From Irregularibacter muris (lineage in GTDB: Bacteria > Bacillota > Clostridia > Eubacteriales > Garciellaceae): a DNA stretch of 64,000 bases. Within the stretch, counting starts at the first letter, position 1; each line of letters begins with the position of its first letter. The notes under the pieces are model-generated. The model worked only from the letters and a program-made list of their open reading frames with translations. It was not told the DNA's origin and did no database searches. Positions 53,322-62,065 of this stretch are shown here, in pieces. Both the position numbers and the translations under genes were made by a program. The stretch spans positions 310,001 to 374,000 of the forward strand of contig NZ_JANKAS010000002.1 in NCBI RefSeq assembly GCF_024622505.1. The letters are read 5' to 3'.

Positions 53322-53921
53322 TTAATCTGGCAATTGATCTTTATATTGTTGGTTGGATATCTGCTCTACTTCTTCTACTGCACCTCTATCTTCATCTCTG
53401 CGGCCAATTTTAGTAGCTGTGGAATATTGCTCAACATCCTGCCATGCATCTTCACCATCATAAATAACTGAATCATCATAATCAGTGTCGGTTCTCCCAA
53501 AAGGGGGAAAAAGCACCTCCTCCTCAACAGGTCTATCCTCTTCATTATCCTTGGGAATTTGTCTTTCTTCTGAACATTCTAGACAGAATTTTGCAGAGGG
53601 TGCTACTTTAAGACGTTCTTCTTTAATATTCTTGCCGCATATTTCACACATACCATAGTTTCCTTTTTCAATTTTTTCTAATGCATCATGGATATTTCTA
53701 AGGGCCTCTTTTTCATGATTTTCTAGGGCAAAGTTCAGTTCCATTTGGTAAGTCTCTGTTCCTATATCTGCTGGATGATTATCATAAACTGACAATTCAT
53801 CTACTTCATCCTTCAAATTAGTATTGAATTGGTTTTCTTCCATGTTATCCAATGTATTTAAAGTTGCTCTTCTCTCTTTTAAAAGTAGTTCTTTATAAAG
53901 TCTTAATTTCTTCTTCTCCAT
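53322..53921 (-). CDS. yteA: TraR/DksA-type zinc-finger protein, YteA family
   Basis: 199 aa. Helical N-terminus (KKKLRLYKELLLKERRATLNTL), then the DksA zinc finger CEICGKNIKEERLKVAPSAKFCLEC, then an acidic tail with RPVEEEVLFPPFGRTDTD and DGEDAWQDVEQYSTAT, hallmarks of the YteA sporulation-associated family. The start is ATG 53921 with GAGGTG upstream. Lies between rluD and the DUF5665 gene. Confidence 0.93.
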   Translation of the reverse strand: MEKKKLRLYKELLLKERRATLNTLDNMEENQFNTNLKDEVDELSVYDNHPADIGTETYQMELNFALENHEKEALRNIHDALEKIEKGNYGMCEICGKNIKEERLKVAPSAKFCLECSEERQIPKDNEEDRPVEEEVLFPPFGRTDTDYDDSVIYDGEDAWQDVEQYSTATKIGRRDEDRGAVEEVEQISNQQYKDQLPD

Positions 53922-53941
53922 TGATATCACCTCTTCGTTTT

Positions 53942-54232
53942 TTATATGTTATTTTGAACTATTCTGACCACTTCAGAAATAAATCTTCCTATAATAGGCA
54001 GATTTAACAATACCAAATATCGTAAAAGATATATGATTAATGCTCCTAGTACGGAAAATCCTATGGCCATCCCCACTCCTCTTGCTAGTCCGCCTAAAAA
54101 GTTATTGATTAAAAGTTTCTTCCAATTATGCATAAAATCAACATAGTCTTCTATTTTGGACTTTTCTAATTGCACTGAAATATTCTCCATTTTATCATTT
54201 ATCTTTTCCAATAACTCTTGAGGGTCTTGCAC
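53942..54232 (-). CDS. DUF5665 membrane protein
   Basis: 96 aa. An N-terminal coiled-coil-like part (EKINDKMENISVQLEKSKIEDYVDFMHNWKKLLINN) followed by a Gly-rich membrane region (FLGGLARGVGMAIGFSVLGALIIYLLRYLVLLNLPIIGRFISEVV) with one or two spans. Small family common in spore-forming Clostridia, function unknown. Sits between a terminator and yteA. Confidence 0.85.
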   Translation of the reverse strand: MQDPQELLEKINDKMENISVQLEKSKIEDYVDFMHNWKKLLINNFLGGLARGVGMAIGFSVLGALIIYLLRYLVLLNLPIIGRFISEVVRIVQNNI

Positions 54233-54295
54233 AATTAGACCTCCTTGATAGTACTTGTATATATTTATATTATCTCTCTATATTTCTTTTTTAAT

Positions 54296-54343
54296 AAAAA
54301 TAAGTGGGGAATTAATATTAATATTAATTCCCCACTTATTTTT
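54296..54343 (-). terminator. Terminator between divIVA and DUF5665 genes
   Basis: Perfect 42-nt palindrome AATAAGTGGGGAATTAATATT and its complement without a free loop, flanked by A/T runs on either strand. Confidence 0.8.
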
Positions 54344-54393
54344 ATTCATCCCTTATTTACATTAAATTTACTAGATTAAATATATAGAAAAAC

Positions 54394-54885
54394 TTAATTA
54401 TTAAATTCTATCTCTTCTTCTACATATTCCTTTCTATTATCAATGTCATCTATTTCATTTAATATTTCTTTTTGTGTTTCTAATAAAGTGCTTACTTTGG
54501 TTTTAAATATTTTAACATCTTTTACCAATTCTTCTTTTTTCTTTATAATATTTATAATTTCTTTATTGGCTTCTTCAAGAATACTTTTTCCCTGGTTTTC
54601 TGCTTCTTGGATAATATTTTCTGCTTGCTTTCTTGCATTTTTTTCGATATCCTCTGATGCCTTTTGTGCCATTAATAATGTATTTTGTAATGTATTTTCC
54701 AAATTCGTATAGTGTTCCATTTTTTCATTTTGCAAATTGATCTTATCCTTTAATTCGGCATTTTCTCTGTACAGCTTTTCATAATCAACAACGATTTTAT
54801 CTAAAAATTCGTCAACCTCATCTTGATCATAGCCTCGTACTTTACGCTTAAATTCCTTATTATGTATCTCCATGGGTGTTATCAT
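54394..54885 (-). CDS. divIVA: Cell division protein DivIVA
   Basis: Membrane-curvature-sensing scaffold at poles and septa. The N-terminal lipid-binding domain MITPMEIHNKEFKRKVRGYDQDEVDEFLDKIVVDYEKL is highly typical; the remainder is a long coiled coil with Glu/Lys/Asn heptads. 163 aa. Last of the yggS-sepF-ylmG-ylmH-divIVA cluster; ileS, often next in Bacillus, is absent. Confidence 0.97.
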   Translation of the reverse strand: MITPMEIHNKEFKRKVRGYDQDEVDEFLDKIVVDYEKLYRENAELKDKINLQNEKMEHYTNLENTLQNTLLMAQKASEDIEKNARKQAENIIQEAENQGKSILEEANKEIINIIKKKEELVKDVKIFKTKVSTLLETQKEILNEIDDIDNRKEYVEEEIEFNN

Positions 54886-54902
54886 TATATTTTCATTCCT
54901 TC

Positions 54903-55661
54903 CTATATAAATTTATGTATAAGTACTTTTTTATTCCCTTTTTTTGTTTCTCCTAATACTCGGTTAACGAGCACCCTGCCTTTCCCCCTAACCGATACAA
55001 GGTCACCTTCCTTTAGTAAAGCACTTGGTTTTTCTATATCTGTCCAATTCACTTTGACTTTTTTTGAGATAATTAGAGCAGAGGAATCCTTTCTTGAAAG
55101 ACCATAAATACTACTAATCATACCATCTAATCTTAAAGATGCAGAGGTAATATATATTTCTTTAAAAGGTGGACTATAGGGCATTACTTGATCCCAGCCT
55201 ATCTCTTTTACATGAACGGGGATATTTGAAATTTTTTCTAGATTATATACAATAAAATCCTTTAATTCCTCGGCTATGAAAACTTGGATAAATTCCGGGA
55301 ATACATTGATATCACCAATTCTATTTCTCTCAATGCCCAAGTGAACTAAACTACCCAATATATCAGGATGTCTTAAATCTTTTTGATTATCCTTAGGGAT
55401 TATGTGAAATGCCGTGATAGGCCATTCCCAAATAGTTAAATCTTCTCCTCTAGAATAAACACATAGGATTTTACGTTCAGCATGCTCATATCCTCCAAAA
55501 AATTCCCATTGAATCCCCTTAATATTTGTTAGTATTTCTTTACAGAATTGTTGTTCTCCAGGATCTAAAAAATATAAAAATTTATGTCTATGGCTAAGGG
55601 TGGCTATCTTTATACAGTCTTCCACCTTAGCTTTTAAAAGAATATCTTTTTCCTTTTTCAT
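54903..55661 (-). CDS. ylmH: S4-domain RNA-binding protein YlmH
   Basis: 252 aa with an N-terminal helical domain, a central part (DILGSLVHLGIERNRIGDINV) and a C-terminal S4 domain (LRLDGMISSIYGLSRKDSSALIISKKVKVNW, KEGDLVSVRGKGRVLV). It is part of the divisome-linked cluster; in B. subtilis YlmH has been linked to ribosome quality control, which makes the nearby rqcH worth noting. 17 bp upstream of divIVA. Confidence 0.94.
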   Translation of the reverse strand: MKKEKDILLKAKVEDCIKIATLSHRHKFLYFLDPGEQQFCKEILTNIKGIQWEFFGGYEHAERKILCVYSRGEDLTIWEWPITAFHIIPKDNQKDLRHPDILGSLVHLGIERNRIGDINVFPEFIQVFIAEELKDFIVYNLEKISNIPVHVKEIGWDQVMPYSPPFKEIYITSASLRLDGMISSIYGLSRKDSSALIISKKVKVNWTDIEKPSALLKEGDLVSVRGKGRVLVNRVLGETKKGNKKVLIHKFI

Positions 55662-55700
55662 CTTCGCTCCTAAATGCCTATAATTGACTCCCCTATAAAG

Positions 55701-55988
55701 CTAAAATATTAAAAAAACTATTCTCTGATAAAGGGGTTGTATTAAAAATTGAATCACAAGTAAAGCAAACAGGGGTGAAAAGTCTATCATCCCGCCCCCA
55801 ATGTTTAATCGATGAGACAAATTCCTAAAAGGGGCCAAAATAGGCTCTGTAAGATTATAAATAAGCCTAACAATATTGTTATTTGGATTTGGTCTAACCC
55901 AACTAAAAATCACATGGATAAGAATTAAAATATTGATGAATTCAAATAAATAATTTCCTGCTCTTAAAAGTGTATATTGTAATGACAT
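55701..55988 (-). CDS. ylmG: YggT family membrane protein YlmG
   Basis: 95 aa with two membrane helices joined by a conserved loop: LILIHVIFSWVRPNPNNNIVRLIYNLTEPILAPFRNL. Contributes to division and envelope organisation in the sepF-ylmG-ylmH cluster. Starts 15 bp after the sepF stop. Confidence 0.94.
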   Translation of the reverse strand: MSLQYTLLRAGNYLFEFINILILIHVIFSWVRPNPNNNIVRLIYNLTEPILAPFRNLSHRLNIGGGMIDFSPLFALLVIQFLIQPLYQRIVFLIF

Positions 55989-56003
55989 TATATTTCTCCT
56001 CCA

Positions 56004-56444
56004 TTATTTATTTGGCCAATTAAACAAACTTTTATTTTTAATCTCTTCACCTATTTCACTTAATATATCCACATTGTTGGGCGCCAATATAAATACCCCA
56101 TTAGCTATCTTTTGGATTTTTCCATCCAATGCATAAACCGCACCATTTAAGAAATCAAAAACCTTTCGTGCTTCTTCATGATCAGCTTTTTCTAAATTCA
56201 CCACTATGGTTTTTCTATTTTTAAGATTATCGCAAATTTGGGGCGCATCATTAAATGAAAGGGGTTCTACTAAAACCACTTTTACATTACTATTGGTTTG
56301 TATGTTCACTATTTTTCCCTTATTGCTAATAGGAATATATGGTTCAATTTCTTCATCATCTTCCATATCTTCAAATTCTAATTCTTCCTCATCCTCGCCC
56401 AATCCAATAAAATCCATCACTTTACCCATAAATTTCTTTTTCAT
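56004..56444 (-). CDS. sepF: Cell division protein SepF
   Basis: FtsZ membrane anchor. The N-terminal amphipathic helix (MKKKFMGKVMDFIGLG) and acidic linker precede the SepF core (KVVLVEPLSFNDAPQICDNLKNRKTIVVNLEKADHEEARKVFDFLNGAVYALDGKIQKI). 146 aa from ATG 56444 after GGAGGG; the frame is open further upstream but overlaps the end of yggS. Confidence 0.96.
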   Translation of the reverse strand: MKKKFMGKVMDFIGLGEDEEELEFEDMEDDEEIEPYIPISNKGKIVNIQTNSNVKVVLVEPLSFNDAPQICDNLKNRKTIVVNLEKADHEEARKVFDFLNGAVYALDGKIQKIANGVFILAPNNVDILSEIGEEIKNKSLFNWPNK

Positions 56445-56460
56445 ATTTATCCCTCCATAC

Positions 56461-57162
56461 TTAAAAGTTTCGTTTTCCAAAAATTCCACTGCCAATACGT
56501 ACCATATTGGCTCCTTCTTCAATTGCAATCAGATAATCGTTGGTCATACCCATTGATAAATATTCCATATTGATATTATTCTTTTCATTTTTCTTTATTC
56601 TATCATATATTTCCCTCAATTCCCTAAAAATAGGACGAGTTTTTTCAATATTTTCCTCAAAGGGGGCAATAGTCATTAAACCTTTAATAAGAATATTGTC
56701 ATAATTTGACAAAATCTCTATACATTCCTCTATATCAGTAGTTTTAAATCCAAACTTACTTTCCTCTTGAGCGATATTTATTTGAATAAGTATTGGCATT
56801 TGTCTATTTATTTTAGCTGCTTGGTTATTTATTTCTTGAGCTAATCGGATACTGTCTACCGAGTGAATCAATTGTACTTTGTCGATAATATATTTTACTT
56901 TATTTCTTTGTAAGTGGCCTATTAAATGCCAATTAATTTCATCACCAAATTGATCATACTTTTCTTGTAATTCTTGTACCCTATTTTCACCAAAATGATT
57001 CAGACCTTTTTGTGATACCCATTTCATTTTTTGTACATCAACAGTTTTTGTAACTGCAATAAGGTGAATATCTTCTAATCCTCTACCACTTTTTTCAGCA
57101 GCATTTTTTATATTGTCTAATATTTCCTCTATATTTTGGTCTATCTGTTGATCATCTCTCAT
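56461..57162 (-). CDS. yggS: YggS/YlmE pyridoxal-phosphate homeostasis protein
   Basis: PLP-binding, catalytically silent barrel that buffers vitamin B6. LIAVTKTVDVQKMKW with the PLP Lys, NHFGENRVQELQEKY, WHLIGHLQRNKVKYI, IQINIAQEESKFGF, and LSMGMTNDYLIAIEEGANMVRIGSGIFG. 233 aa. Located 16 bp upstream of sepF, conserved order. Confidence 0.96.
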   Translation of the reverse strand: MRDDQQIDQNIEEILDNIKNAAEKSGRGLEDIHLIAVTKTVDVQKMKWVSQKGLNHFGENRVQELQEKYDQFGDEINWHLIGHLQRNKVKYIIDKVQLIHSVDSIRLAQEINNQAAKINRQMPILIQINIAQEESKFGFKTTDIEECIEILSNYDNILIKGLMTIAPFEENIEKTRPIFRELREIYDRIKKNEKNNINMEYLSMGMTNDYLIAIEEGANMVRIGSGIFGKRNF

Positions 57163-57200
57163 TTTTTGTCATCCTTTCATTTCCGTGATTAAAAGTGAAT

Positions 57201-58490
57201 TTATGGATTGATTAAGATTGAGTCTCCTAGTTTAATATCTGCATTTTCCTTAGGATCTAATACAACTAAATCCTCCAATTCTTTTTTTATGGCTATTTTA
57301 GTAAATTGCTTTTCTCTATTTTTATTTAATTTAAGAACTCCCTTTTCCTTATTTTTTGTAATAACAGCACTTTTAGGCAGTAGATAACCCTTATATTCTG
57401 CATCATATAAATAAACATTGATATTTCTTTGTCCAACCAAATGGTGATTATTGGTATCTAGTTTTATGGTAGCCACTTTCTCATCCTTTACATCATCTTT
57501 ATTTATATCCAATAGATACCCCCAAATCTCCTTATCTTTGTATTTTATTTTTATTCTAGGAAACTGATGAAGAATATCTTTCCTCTTTTCAACAAAAGAA
57601 TATAAACTGCTATCACCACTTGTTTTCCACGAAGAATCAAGGTCTTGCCTCAAAGAAAATAGTTTTTCTTCCTTTTCCTCAAAGATGTTGAGAGGTACTT
57701 TAGCTATAAGATACATTTTTGTATCGTCTATAAATTTAATTACTTGTTCATTATTATTGTATTGGTTTTTGTCTTTAGTATTTTTATCGGCATATTCTAA
57801 AATATCTATAAAATATTTTTCATTGATATCACCTATTAAATCCTTATGTAATATGCTTTCAAATCCATCCCGCTGAAAAAAAACATATCCTGGATAGCTA
57901 ATACCTAGCTTTTCCGAAGTAATATTTCCCTCTGCAATAGCATCATCTTTTTCCAATTGGTCCTTTAACTCAATTAATCTTTTCTTATCTGTAAAGGTAT
58001 ATCTAAATGCCCCCAGAATAATTTGTTTTTTATTATTTAGTTGTTCCTTTTTTGCCATTAATTCTTTTCTTTTATTTTTTTTAGTGGAATGGTCTATTTT
58101 TTTTTGTAAGGCTTTTAATTCTTTATTTATTTTTTCTAAATCTCTATTTAAAATATTTTCATCTTTATGTTGTTCATTCTCTATCTTCCAATTAATAATA
58201 TCCAATTCTAAGGCCTCTTGGGTATTAACATTCCCTTCCCCTGAATGACCGATAACCGTATTAAGAGATATTTTAGCCCCCTCATCCACATCGAATTGAA
58301 TGCTATTTGCACCTTTAAAACTTATGATATTTTCATTTTGTAAAATAAAAGCTGCAGTATCAATTCCCTGCTCATAGGTAGTAATATTAACCTCCATAGT
58401 CTTTAGTTTTATTTTTTTAACAAACGCAGTAGTAACTATCAATAGCACTATACATAGCAAAAGCAATAGGGTTTTTTTGTTCTTATTCAT
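57201..58490 (-). CDS. HlyD-like membrane-fusion protein
   Basis: Starts at ATG 58490 (AGGAG upstream) with one N-terminal TM helix (KKTLLLLLCIVLLIVTTAFVKKI), then an outside-facing part: a lipoyl/barrel-like segment (FDVDEGAKISLNTVIG), a coiled coil (NREKLEKINKELKALQKKI-type, about residues 105-150), and a C-terminal barrel. This layout is that of periplasmic adaptor proteins of efflux pumps, but no transporter gene is adjacent. 429 aa. It is regularly found next to yggS in Clostridia; function unknown. Confidence 0.7.
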   Translation of the reverse strand: MNKNKKTLLLLLCIVLLIVTTAFVKKIKLKTMEVNITTYEQGIDTAAFILQNENIISFKGANSIQFDVDEGAKISLNTVIGHSGEGNVNTQEALELDIINWKIENEQHKDENILNRDLEKINKELKALQKKIDHSTKKNKRKELMAKKEQLNNKKQIILGAFRYTFTDKKRLIELKDQLEKDDAIAEGNITSEKLGISYPGYVFFQRDGFESILHKDLIGDINEKYFIDILEYADKNTKDKNQYNNNEQVIKFIDDTKMYLIAKVPLNIFEEKEEKLFSLRQDLDSSWKTSGDSSLYSFVEKRKDILHQFPRIKIKYKDKEIWGYLLDINKDDVKDEKVATIKLDTNNHHLVGQRNINVYLYDAEYKGYLLPKSAVITKNKEKGVLKLNKNREKQFTKIAIKKELEDLVVLDPKENADIKLGDSILINP

Positions 58491-58762
58491 CCTTATCTCA
58501 CTCCTAATATAACCTACTATATTAAAATTCTCCATAAATATTTTTATTCCTGCAATTTGTTCTATATTTGCTATGAAAATAATGAATAATGAGAGAAATA
58601 GCCTGGTTAGCACACATGTAATTTAAAAAACAAAGAATAATCCTGTTTAAGAATCATATATATATTATGACAAGTATAGACATCCTTGTATTTTTAGCAT
58701 AATTGAATGATAAGAGAATAAACATTAATTAAATTAAGATATTTATTAAGGAGGGAATATAG

Positions 58763-60241
58763 GTGGGGGCATATAATATATACCAAGATATTGCAGAGAG
58801 GACCCAAGGTGATATTTACTTAGGCATTGTAGGTCCTGTTCGTACTGGTAAATCCACATTTATTAAAAGATTTATGGAATTACTTGTTTTGCCTAATATT
58901 GAAAACAACTATATTAAAGAAAGAACACAGGATGAACTTCCTCAAAGTGGATCGGGAAAAACCATTATGACAACAGAACCAAAATTTGTACCTAATGAAG
59001 CTGTAGAAATTGTTTTAAAGGATAATGCCTCATTCAAAGTAAGACTAATTGACTGTGTGGGTTATTTAGTAAAAGGAGCTTTAGGCCATGAAGAAAATGA
59101 ATTTCCAAGAATGGTGTCTACCCCTTGGTTAAAGGAAGAGGTACCCTTTGAACAGGCTGCAGAACTAGGTACAAAAAAGGTGATTAATGAACATTCTACC
59201 ATAGGGATTGTTATTACTACAGACGGTAGTATTACAGATATTTCAAGACAGAGCTATATAGAAGCAGAAGAAAGGGTGATCAGTGAGTTAAAGGATATCA
59301 ACAAGCCCTTTGTTATTCTATTAAATTCTACTAATCCAGAACATCCAGATACTATAAATTTAAAGGATAAACTTTATGAAAAATATGATGTTCCAGTTAT
59401 AGCTATTGATTGTTTAAACATGAGTTTGGAAGATGTAAACTTCATATTGGAAAAAACATTATTTGAATTCCCTGTAAAGGAATTAACCTTTTCTCTTCCT
59501 AAATGGACTGAAAGTCTGGAGACTGGGCATTGGTTACAAAATGAAATTATTGAAAATGTAAAATTGTCTGTAGAAAAAATTCAAAAATTAAGAGATGTGG
59601 AAAGTATAGGAAGTAATTTTAAAGAAAGTGCAAGTATTTCATCTATTGGTATAGAAGACATAAATTTAGGTGAAGGTCTAACAAACCTACAAATGAAATT
59701 GAAGGAAAATTTATTCTATGAAATTCTAGGTGAGGAATCAGGATATAATATCAATGGAGAACATCAGCTTTTAGCATTAATAAAGGAATTAGCCTATGCA
59801 AAAAAAGAATATGATAAGGTTGCAGATGCTTTAGAGGATGTCCGTACTTTAGGTTATGGAGTAGTAACACCTACAGTAGAGGAAATGACCTTAGAAGAGC
59901 CAGAAATGGTTAAACAAGGAAATCGCTTTGGAATGAAACTAAGGGCAAGTGCACCAAGTTTGCACCTTATACGAGCTGATGTAGAGGCTGAAGTAGCACC
60001 AATTATAGGAACTGAAAAACAAAGTGAGGATTTGGTAAATTATCTATTAGACCAATTTGAAAATGATCCAGGCAAGTTATGGGAGACAAATATGTTTGGA
60101 AAATCCTTACATGAACTTGTGCAGGAAGGATTACAAGGTAAACTAGCAAAAATGTCCCAAGAATCCCAGATGAAGCTACAACAAACTTTGACCAGAATTA
60201 TAAATGAAGGTAATGGTGGATTAATTTGTATAATCCTTTAA
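58763..60241 (+). CDS. spoIVA: Stage IV sporulation protein A, coat assembly ATPase
   Basis: TRAFAC-class ATPase that polymerises on the forespore surface and forms the basement layer of the coat, anchored by SpoVM. Walker A GPVRTGKST with Lys30; DCVGYLVKGALGHEE in the nucleotide domain; extended middle and C-terminal assembly domains ending in GGLICIIL, identical in style to Bacillus. 492 aa, full length. Start is GTG 58763 with AAGGAGGG upstream. Expected sigma-E control; I see only a weak promoter candidate (TCATATA near 58650). Plus strand, alone. Confidence 0.98.
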   Translation: MGAYNIYQDIAERTQGDIYLGIVGPVRTGKSTFIKRFMELLVLPNIENNYIKERTQDELPQSGSGKTIMTTEPKFVPNEAVEIVLKDNASFKVRLIDCVGYLVKGALGHEENEFPRMVSTPWLKEEVPFEQAAELGTKKVINEHSTIGIVITTDGSITDISRQSYIEAEERVISELKDINKPFVILLNSTNPEHPDTINLKDKLYEKYDVPVIAIDCLNMSLEDVNFILEKTLFEFPVKELTFSLPKWTESLETGHWLQNEIIENVKLSVEKIQKLRDVESIGSNFKESASISSIGIEDINLGEGLTNLQMKLKENLFYEILGEESGYNINGEHQLLALIKELAYAKKEYDKVADALEDVRTLGYGVVTPTVEEMTLEEPEMVKQGNRFGMKLRASAPSLHLIRADVEAEVAPIIGTEKQSEDLVNYLLDQFENDPGKLWETNMFGKSLHELVQEGLQGKLAKMSQESQMKLQQTLTRIINEGNGGLICIIL

Positions 60242-60363
60242 GAAACTAAATTGATTAATATCGAAAAGTAGAGGAAATGGTGTTAATATTAAAATATTGG
60301 CATATAATTAGATAAAATCAATTGTTATACTCTAAAATCTCTTAATAAAATGAAAAAAACATA

Positions 60364-60392
60364 TTGCATATTATTTGTATATTTTGTATACT
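60364..60392 (+). promoter_or_regulatory. Promoter of tRNA-Pro
   Basis: TTGCAT-17-TATACT, ending 19 bp before the tRNA 5' end. Confidence 0.7.
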
Positions 60393-60411
60393 ATACAAGT
60401 AATATATAAGT

Positions 60412-60488
60412 CTGGGTGTAGCGCAGCTTGGTAGCGCGCGTGAATGGGGTTCACGAGGCCGGAGGTTCAAATCCTCTCACTCAGACCA
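60412..60488 (+). tRNA. tRNA-Pro (anticodon GGG), 77 nt with encoded CCA
   Basis: Seven-pair acceptor stem (CTGGGTG with CACTCAG, one G-U), U8, D arm GCGC-AGCTTGGTA-GCGC, anticodon stem CGTGA/TCACG with loop ATGGGGT giving anticodon GGG (reads CCC/CCT), T arm GGAGGTTCAAATCCTC. The proline-type C1-G72 pair and encoded CCA are present. Followed by a terminator. Confidence 0.95.
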
Positions 60489-60507
60489 TTTCAATCTTAG
60501 AAAACAT

Positions 60508-60538
60508 CGAAGTCCCAAGGGTTTGGGACTTTTTTTAT
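60508..60538 (+). terminator. tRNA-Pro terminator
   Basis: AAGTCCCAA/TTGGGACTT stem with a GGGT-like loop, then a run of T residues, about 20 nt past the tRNA CCA. Confidence 0.85.
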
Positions 60539-60692
60539 TTGTTTTAGCAATTTTGTTAAAATGCACACAAAATCGTAGATTTTCATCTTGGTCTTTTTTA
60601 TTTAGAAATAATCCTATTTCTATTGAAGGACTTTTGTGAATGGTGTCAAATATATAACATAATATCATTTAAAATTAGTTAGGAGGTAGCTT

Positions 60693-60854
60693 ATGGAATA
60701 CGAGTATTTAAAAGAACTTAATAATATAATAAATACTTTCCTAAATCTAGCTGAAACCTTACTAAGAGATGGAGTTATAGATACAAAAACTTATATGGAT
60801 ATTACAAATAAAAAGAAAGAGTTTTTGCGGGATATTAAGAATATCAGAAAATAG
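60693..60854 (+). CDS. Hypothetical protein, 53 aa
   Basis: Unrecognised small charged protein, MEYEYLKELNNIINTFLNLAETLLRDGVIDTKTYMDITNKKKEFLRDIKNIRK, predicted helical with Leu/Ile heptad character and a basic tail. A strong ribosome site (AGGAGG, 7 nt before ATG) and an immediate Rho-independent terminator support a real gene. It lies between tRNA-Pro and gpsA on the plus strand. Confidence 0.75.
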   Translation: MEYEYLKELNNIINTFLNLAETLLRDGVIDTKTYMDITNKKKEFLRDIKNIRK

Positions 60855-60856
60855 TT

Positions 60857-60881
60857 TAGAGCCATATTGGCTCTTTTTTTA
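60857..60881 (+). terminator. Terminator of the 53-aa gene
   Basis: AGAGCC/GGCTCT stem with a 5-nt loop and seven T residues, 3 nt past the stop. Confidence 0.85.
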
Positions 60882-60939
60882 AAAATAATAAAAAAACAAC
60901 TATCATCCCCTTGGGATCAAGACCAGCTTTTCTATTCCA

Positions 60940-60972
60940 CAAAAAATAGCCTGGTTATTTCCAAGCTATTCT
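60940..60972 (-). terminator. gpsA terminator
   Basis: AATAGCTTGG/CCAGGCTATT stem (one G-T pair) with a 6-nt loop and six T residues on the minus strand, 24 nt past the gpsA stop. Confidence 0.85.
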
Positions 60973-60995
60973 ACATTCATTCTATTTAATATTCA

Positions 60996-62021
60996 TTACC
61001 AAGATGTGTTATGAGCTACTTCTTCCACCTCATGGGTTTTATTTCTTAACATTAGTTTCATTACTGAATCCTTCACATTACCATTGTTATAGAGTACATC
61101 ATGAATTTCAGAAGTAATAGGCATTTCAATCCCCAACTTTTGGGATAAATTATATGCTGCACGGGTGGTTTTCACTCCCTCTACTACCATTCCAATGTTA
61201 TTTAATACTTCCTCAAGACTATTCCCCTGACCTAGCTGTATTCCTGCTCTTCTATTGCGGCTATGCATACTCGTGCAAGTAACAATTAGATCTCCTATCC
61301 CTGATAACCCGGCAAAAGTTGACATATTGGCTCCCATAGCTATACCCAACCTACTGATTTCAACAATTCCTCTAGTCATCAAAGCTGATTTTGTATTATC
61401 TCCATAACCTAAACCATCTGAAATACCAGCTCCTAAAGCGATGACATTTTTTAAAGCTCCTCCCAATTCTACTCCTATCACATCGGGGTTGGTATATACT
61501 CTAAAGGTAGTGGACATAAAAAGTTCTTGTATGTATTCTGTTTTTTTACGATTTACTCCTGCCACCACCACCGTTGTTGGAATATCCCTGGCCACCTCCT
61601 CCGCATGACTGGGACCCGACAGCGTAATTAAATCATTATTAGGGATTTCCTGTGCTATTACTTCAGACATTCTAAGAAGGGTATCCTTTTCAATACCTTT
61701 GGCAACATTAACTAAAATATGTGTTTCTGTAAGAAAAGGAGATATTTTTTTGCAAATTTCTCGTATTCCATGGGAGGCCACTGCAAGTACGATAATATTA
61801 GAATGTTCTATACAATATTGTAATTGCTCACAAACAGCAATATTCTCAGGAAACTTTATGCCTGGTAAATATCTGCTATTCTCCCTTTTGTCATGCATTT
61901 CATGAACAAGTTGTTCGTCTCTATGCCATAGATAAATATTATGACCATTTTTAGCTAAAAGAATACCGAGAGCTGTCCCCCAGCTGCCCGCACCAATTAT
62001 ACTTATTGTTTCCTTCATCAT
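60996..62021 (-). CDS. gpsA: Glycerol-3-phosphate dehydrogenase [NAD(P)+]
   Basis: Makes sn-glycerol 3-phosphate for phospholipids. N-terminal Rossmann motif GAGSWGTALGILLAKNGH, NVAKGIEKDTLLRMSE, SGPSHAEEVARDIPTTVV, GALKNVIALGAGISDGLGYGDNTKSALMTRG with catalytic Lys. 341 aa. AGGAG precedes ATG 62021. Follows der by 44 bp; plsY, which lies between them in many Firmicutes, is absent. Confidence 0.98.
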   Translation of the reverse strand: MMKETISIIGAGSWGTALGILLAKNGHNIYLWHRDEQLVHEMHDKRENSRYLPGIKFPENIAVCEQLQYCIEHSNIIVLAVASHGIREICKKISPFLTETHILVNVAKGIEKDTLLRMSEVIAQEIPNNDLITLSGPSHAEEVARDIPTTVVVAGVNRKKTEYIQELFMSTTFRVYTNPDVIGVELGGALKNVIALGAGISDGLGYGDNTKSALMTRGIVEISRLGIAMGANMSTFAGLSGIGDLIVTCTSMHSRNRRAGIQLGQGNSLEEVLNNIGMVVEGVKTTRAAYNLSQKLGIEMPITSEIHDVLYNNGNVKDSVMKLMLRNKTHEVEEVAHNTSW

Positions 62022-62065
62022 TTAAGCTCTCCTACTTTCTAGATAGATATTTTCTTAATGTCCAC

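Noticed and set aside
58600-58620. AAATAGCCTGGTTA shared with the gpsA terminator region
   Set aside because: Too short to call a repeat and does not form a hairpin here.
60477-60668. Minus-strand frame of 63 codons
   Set aside because: Overlaps the tRNA-Pro 3' end and its terminator; no ribosome site.
60901-60935. Possible fifth copy of the double-hairpin repeat (GAATAGAAAAGCTGGTC on the minus strand)
   Set aside because: Only one half resembles the family and the adjacent hairpin is a normal gpsA terminator; similarity may be chance.
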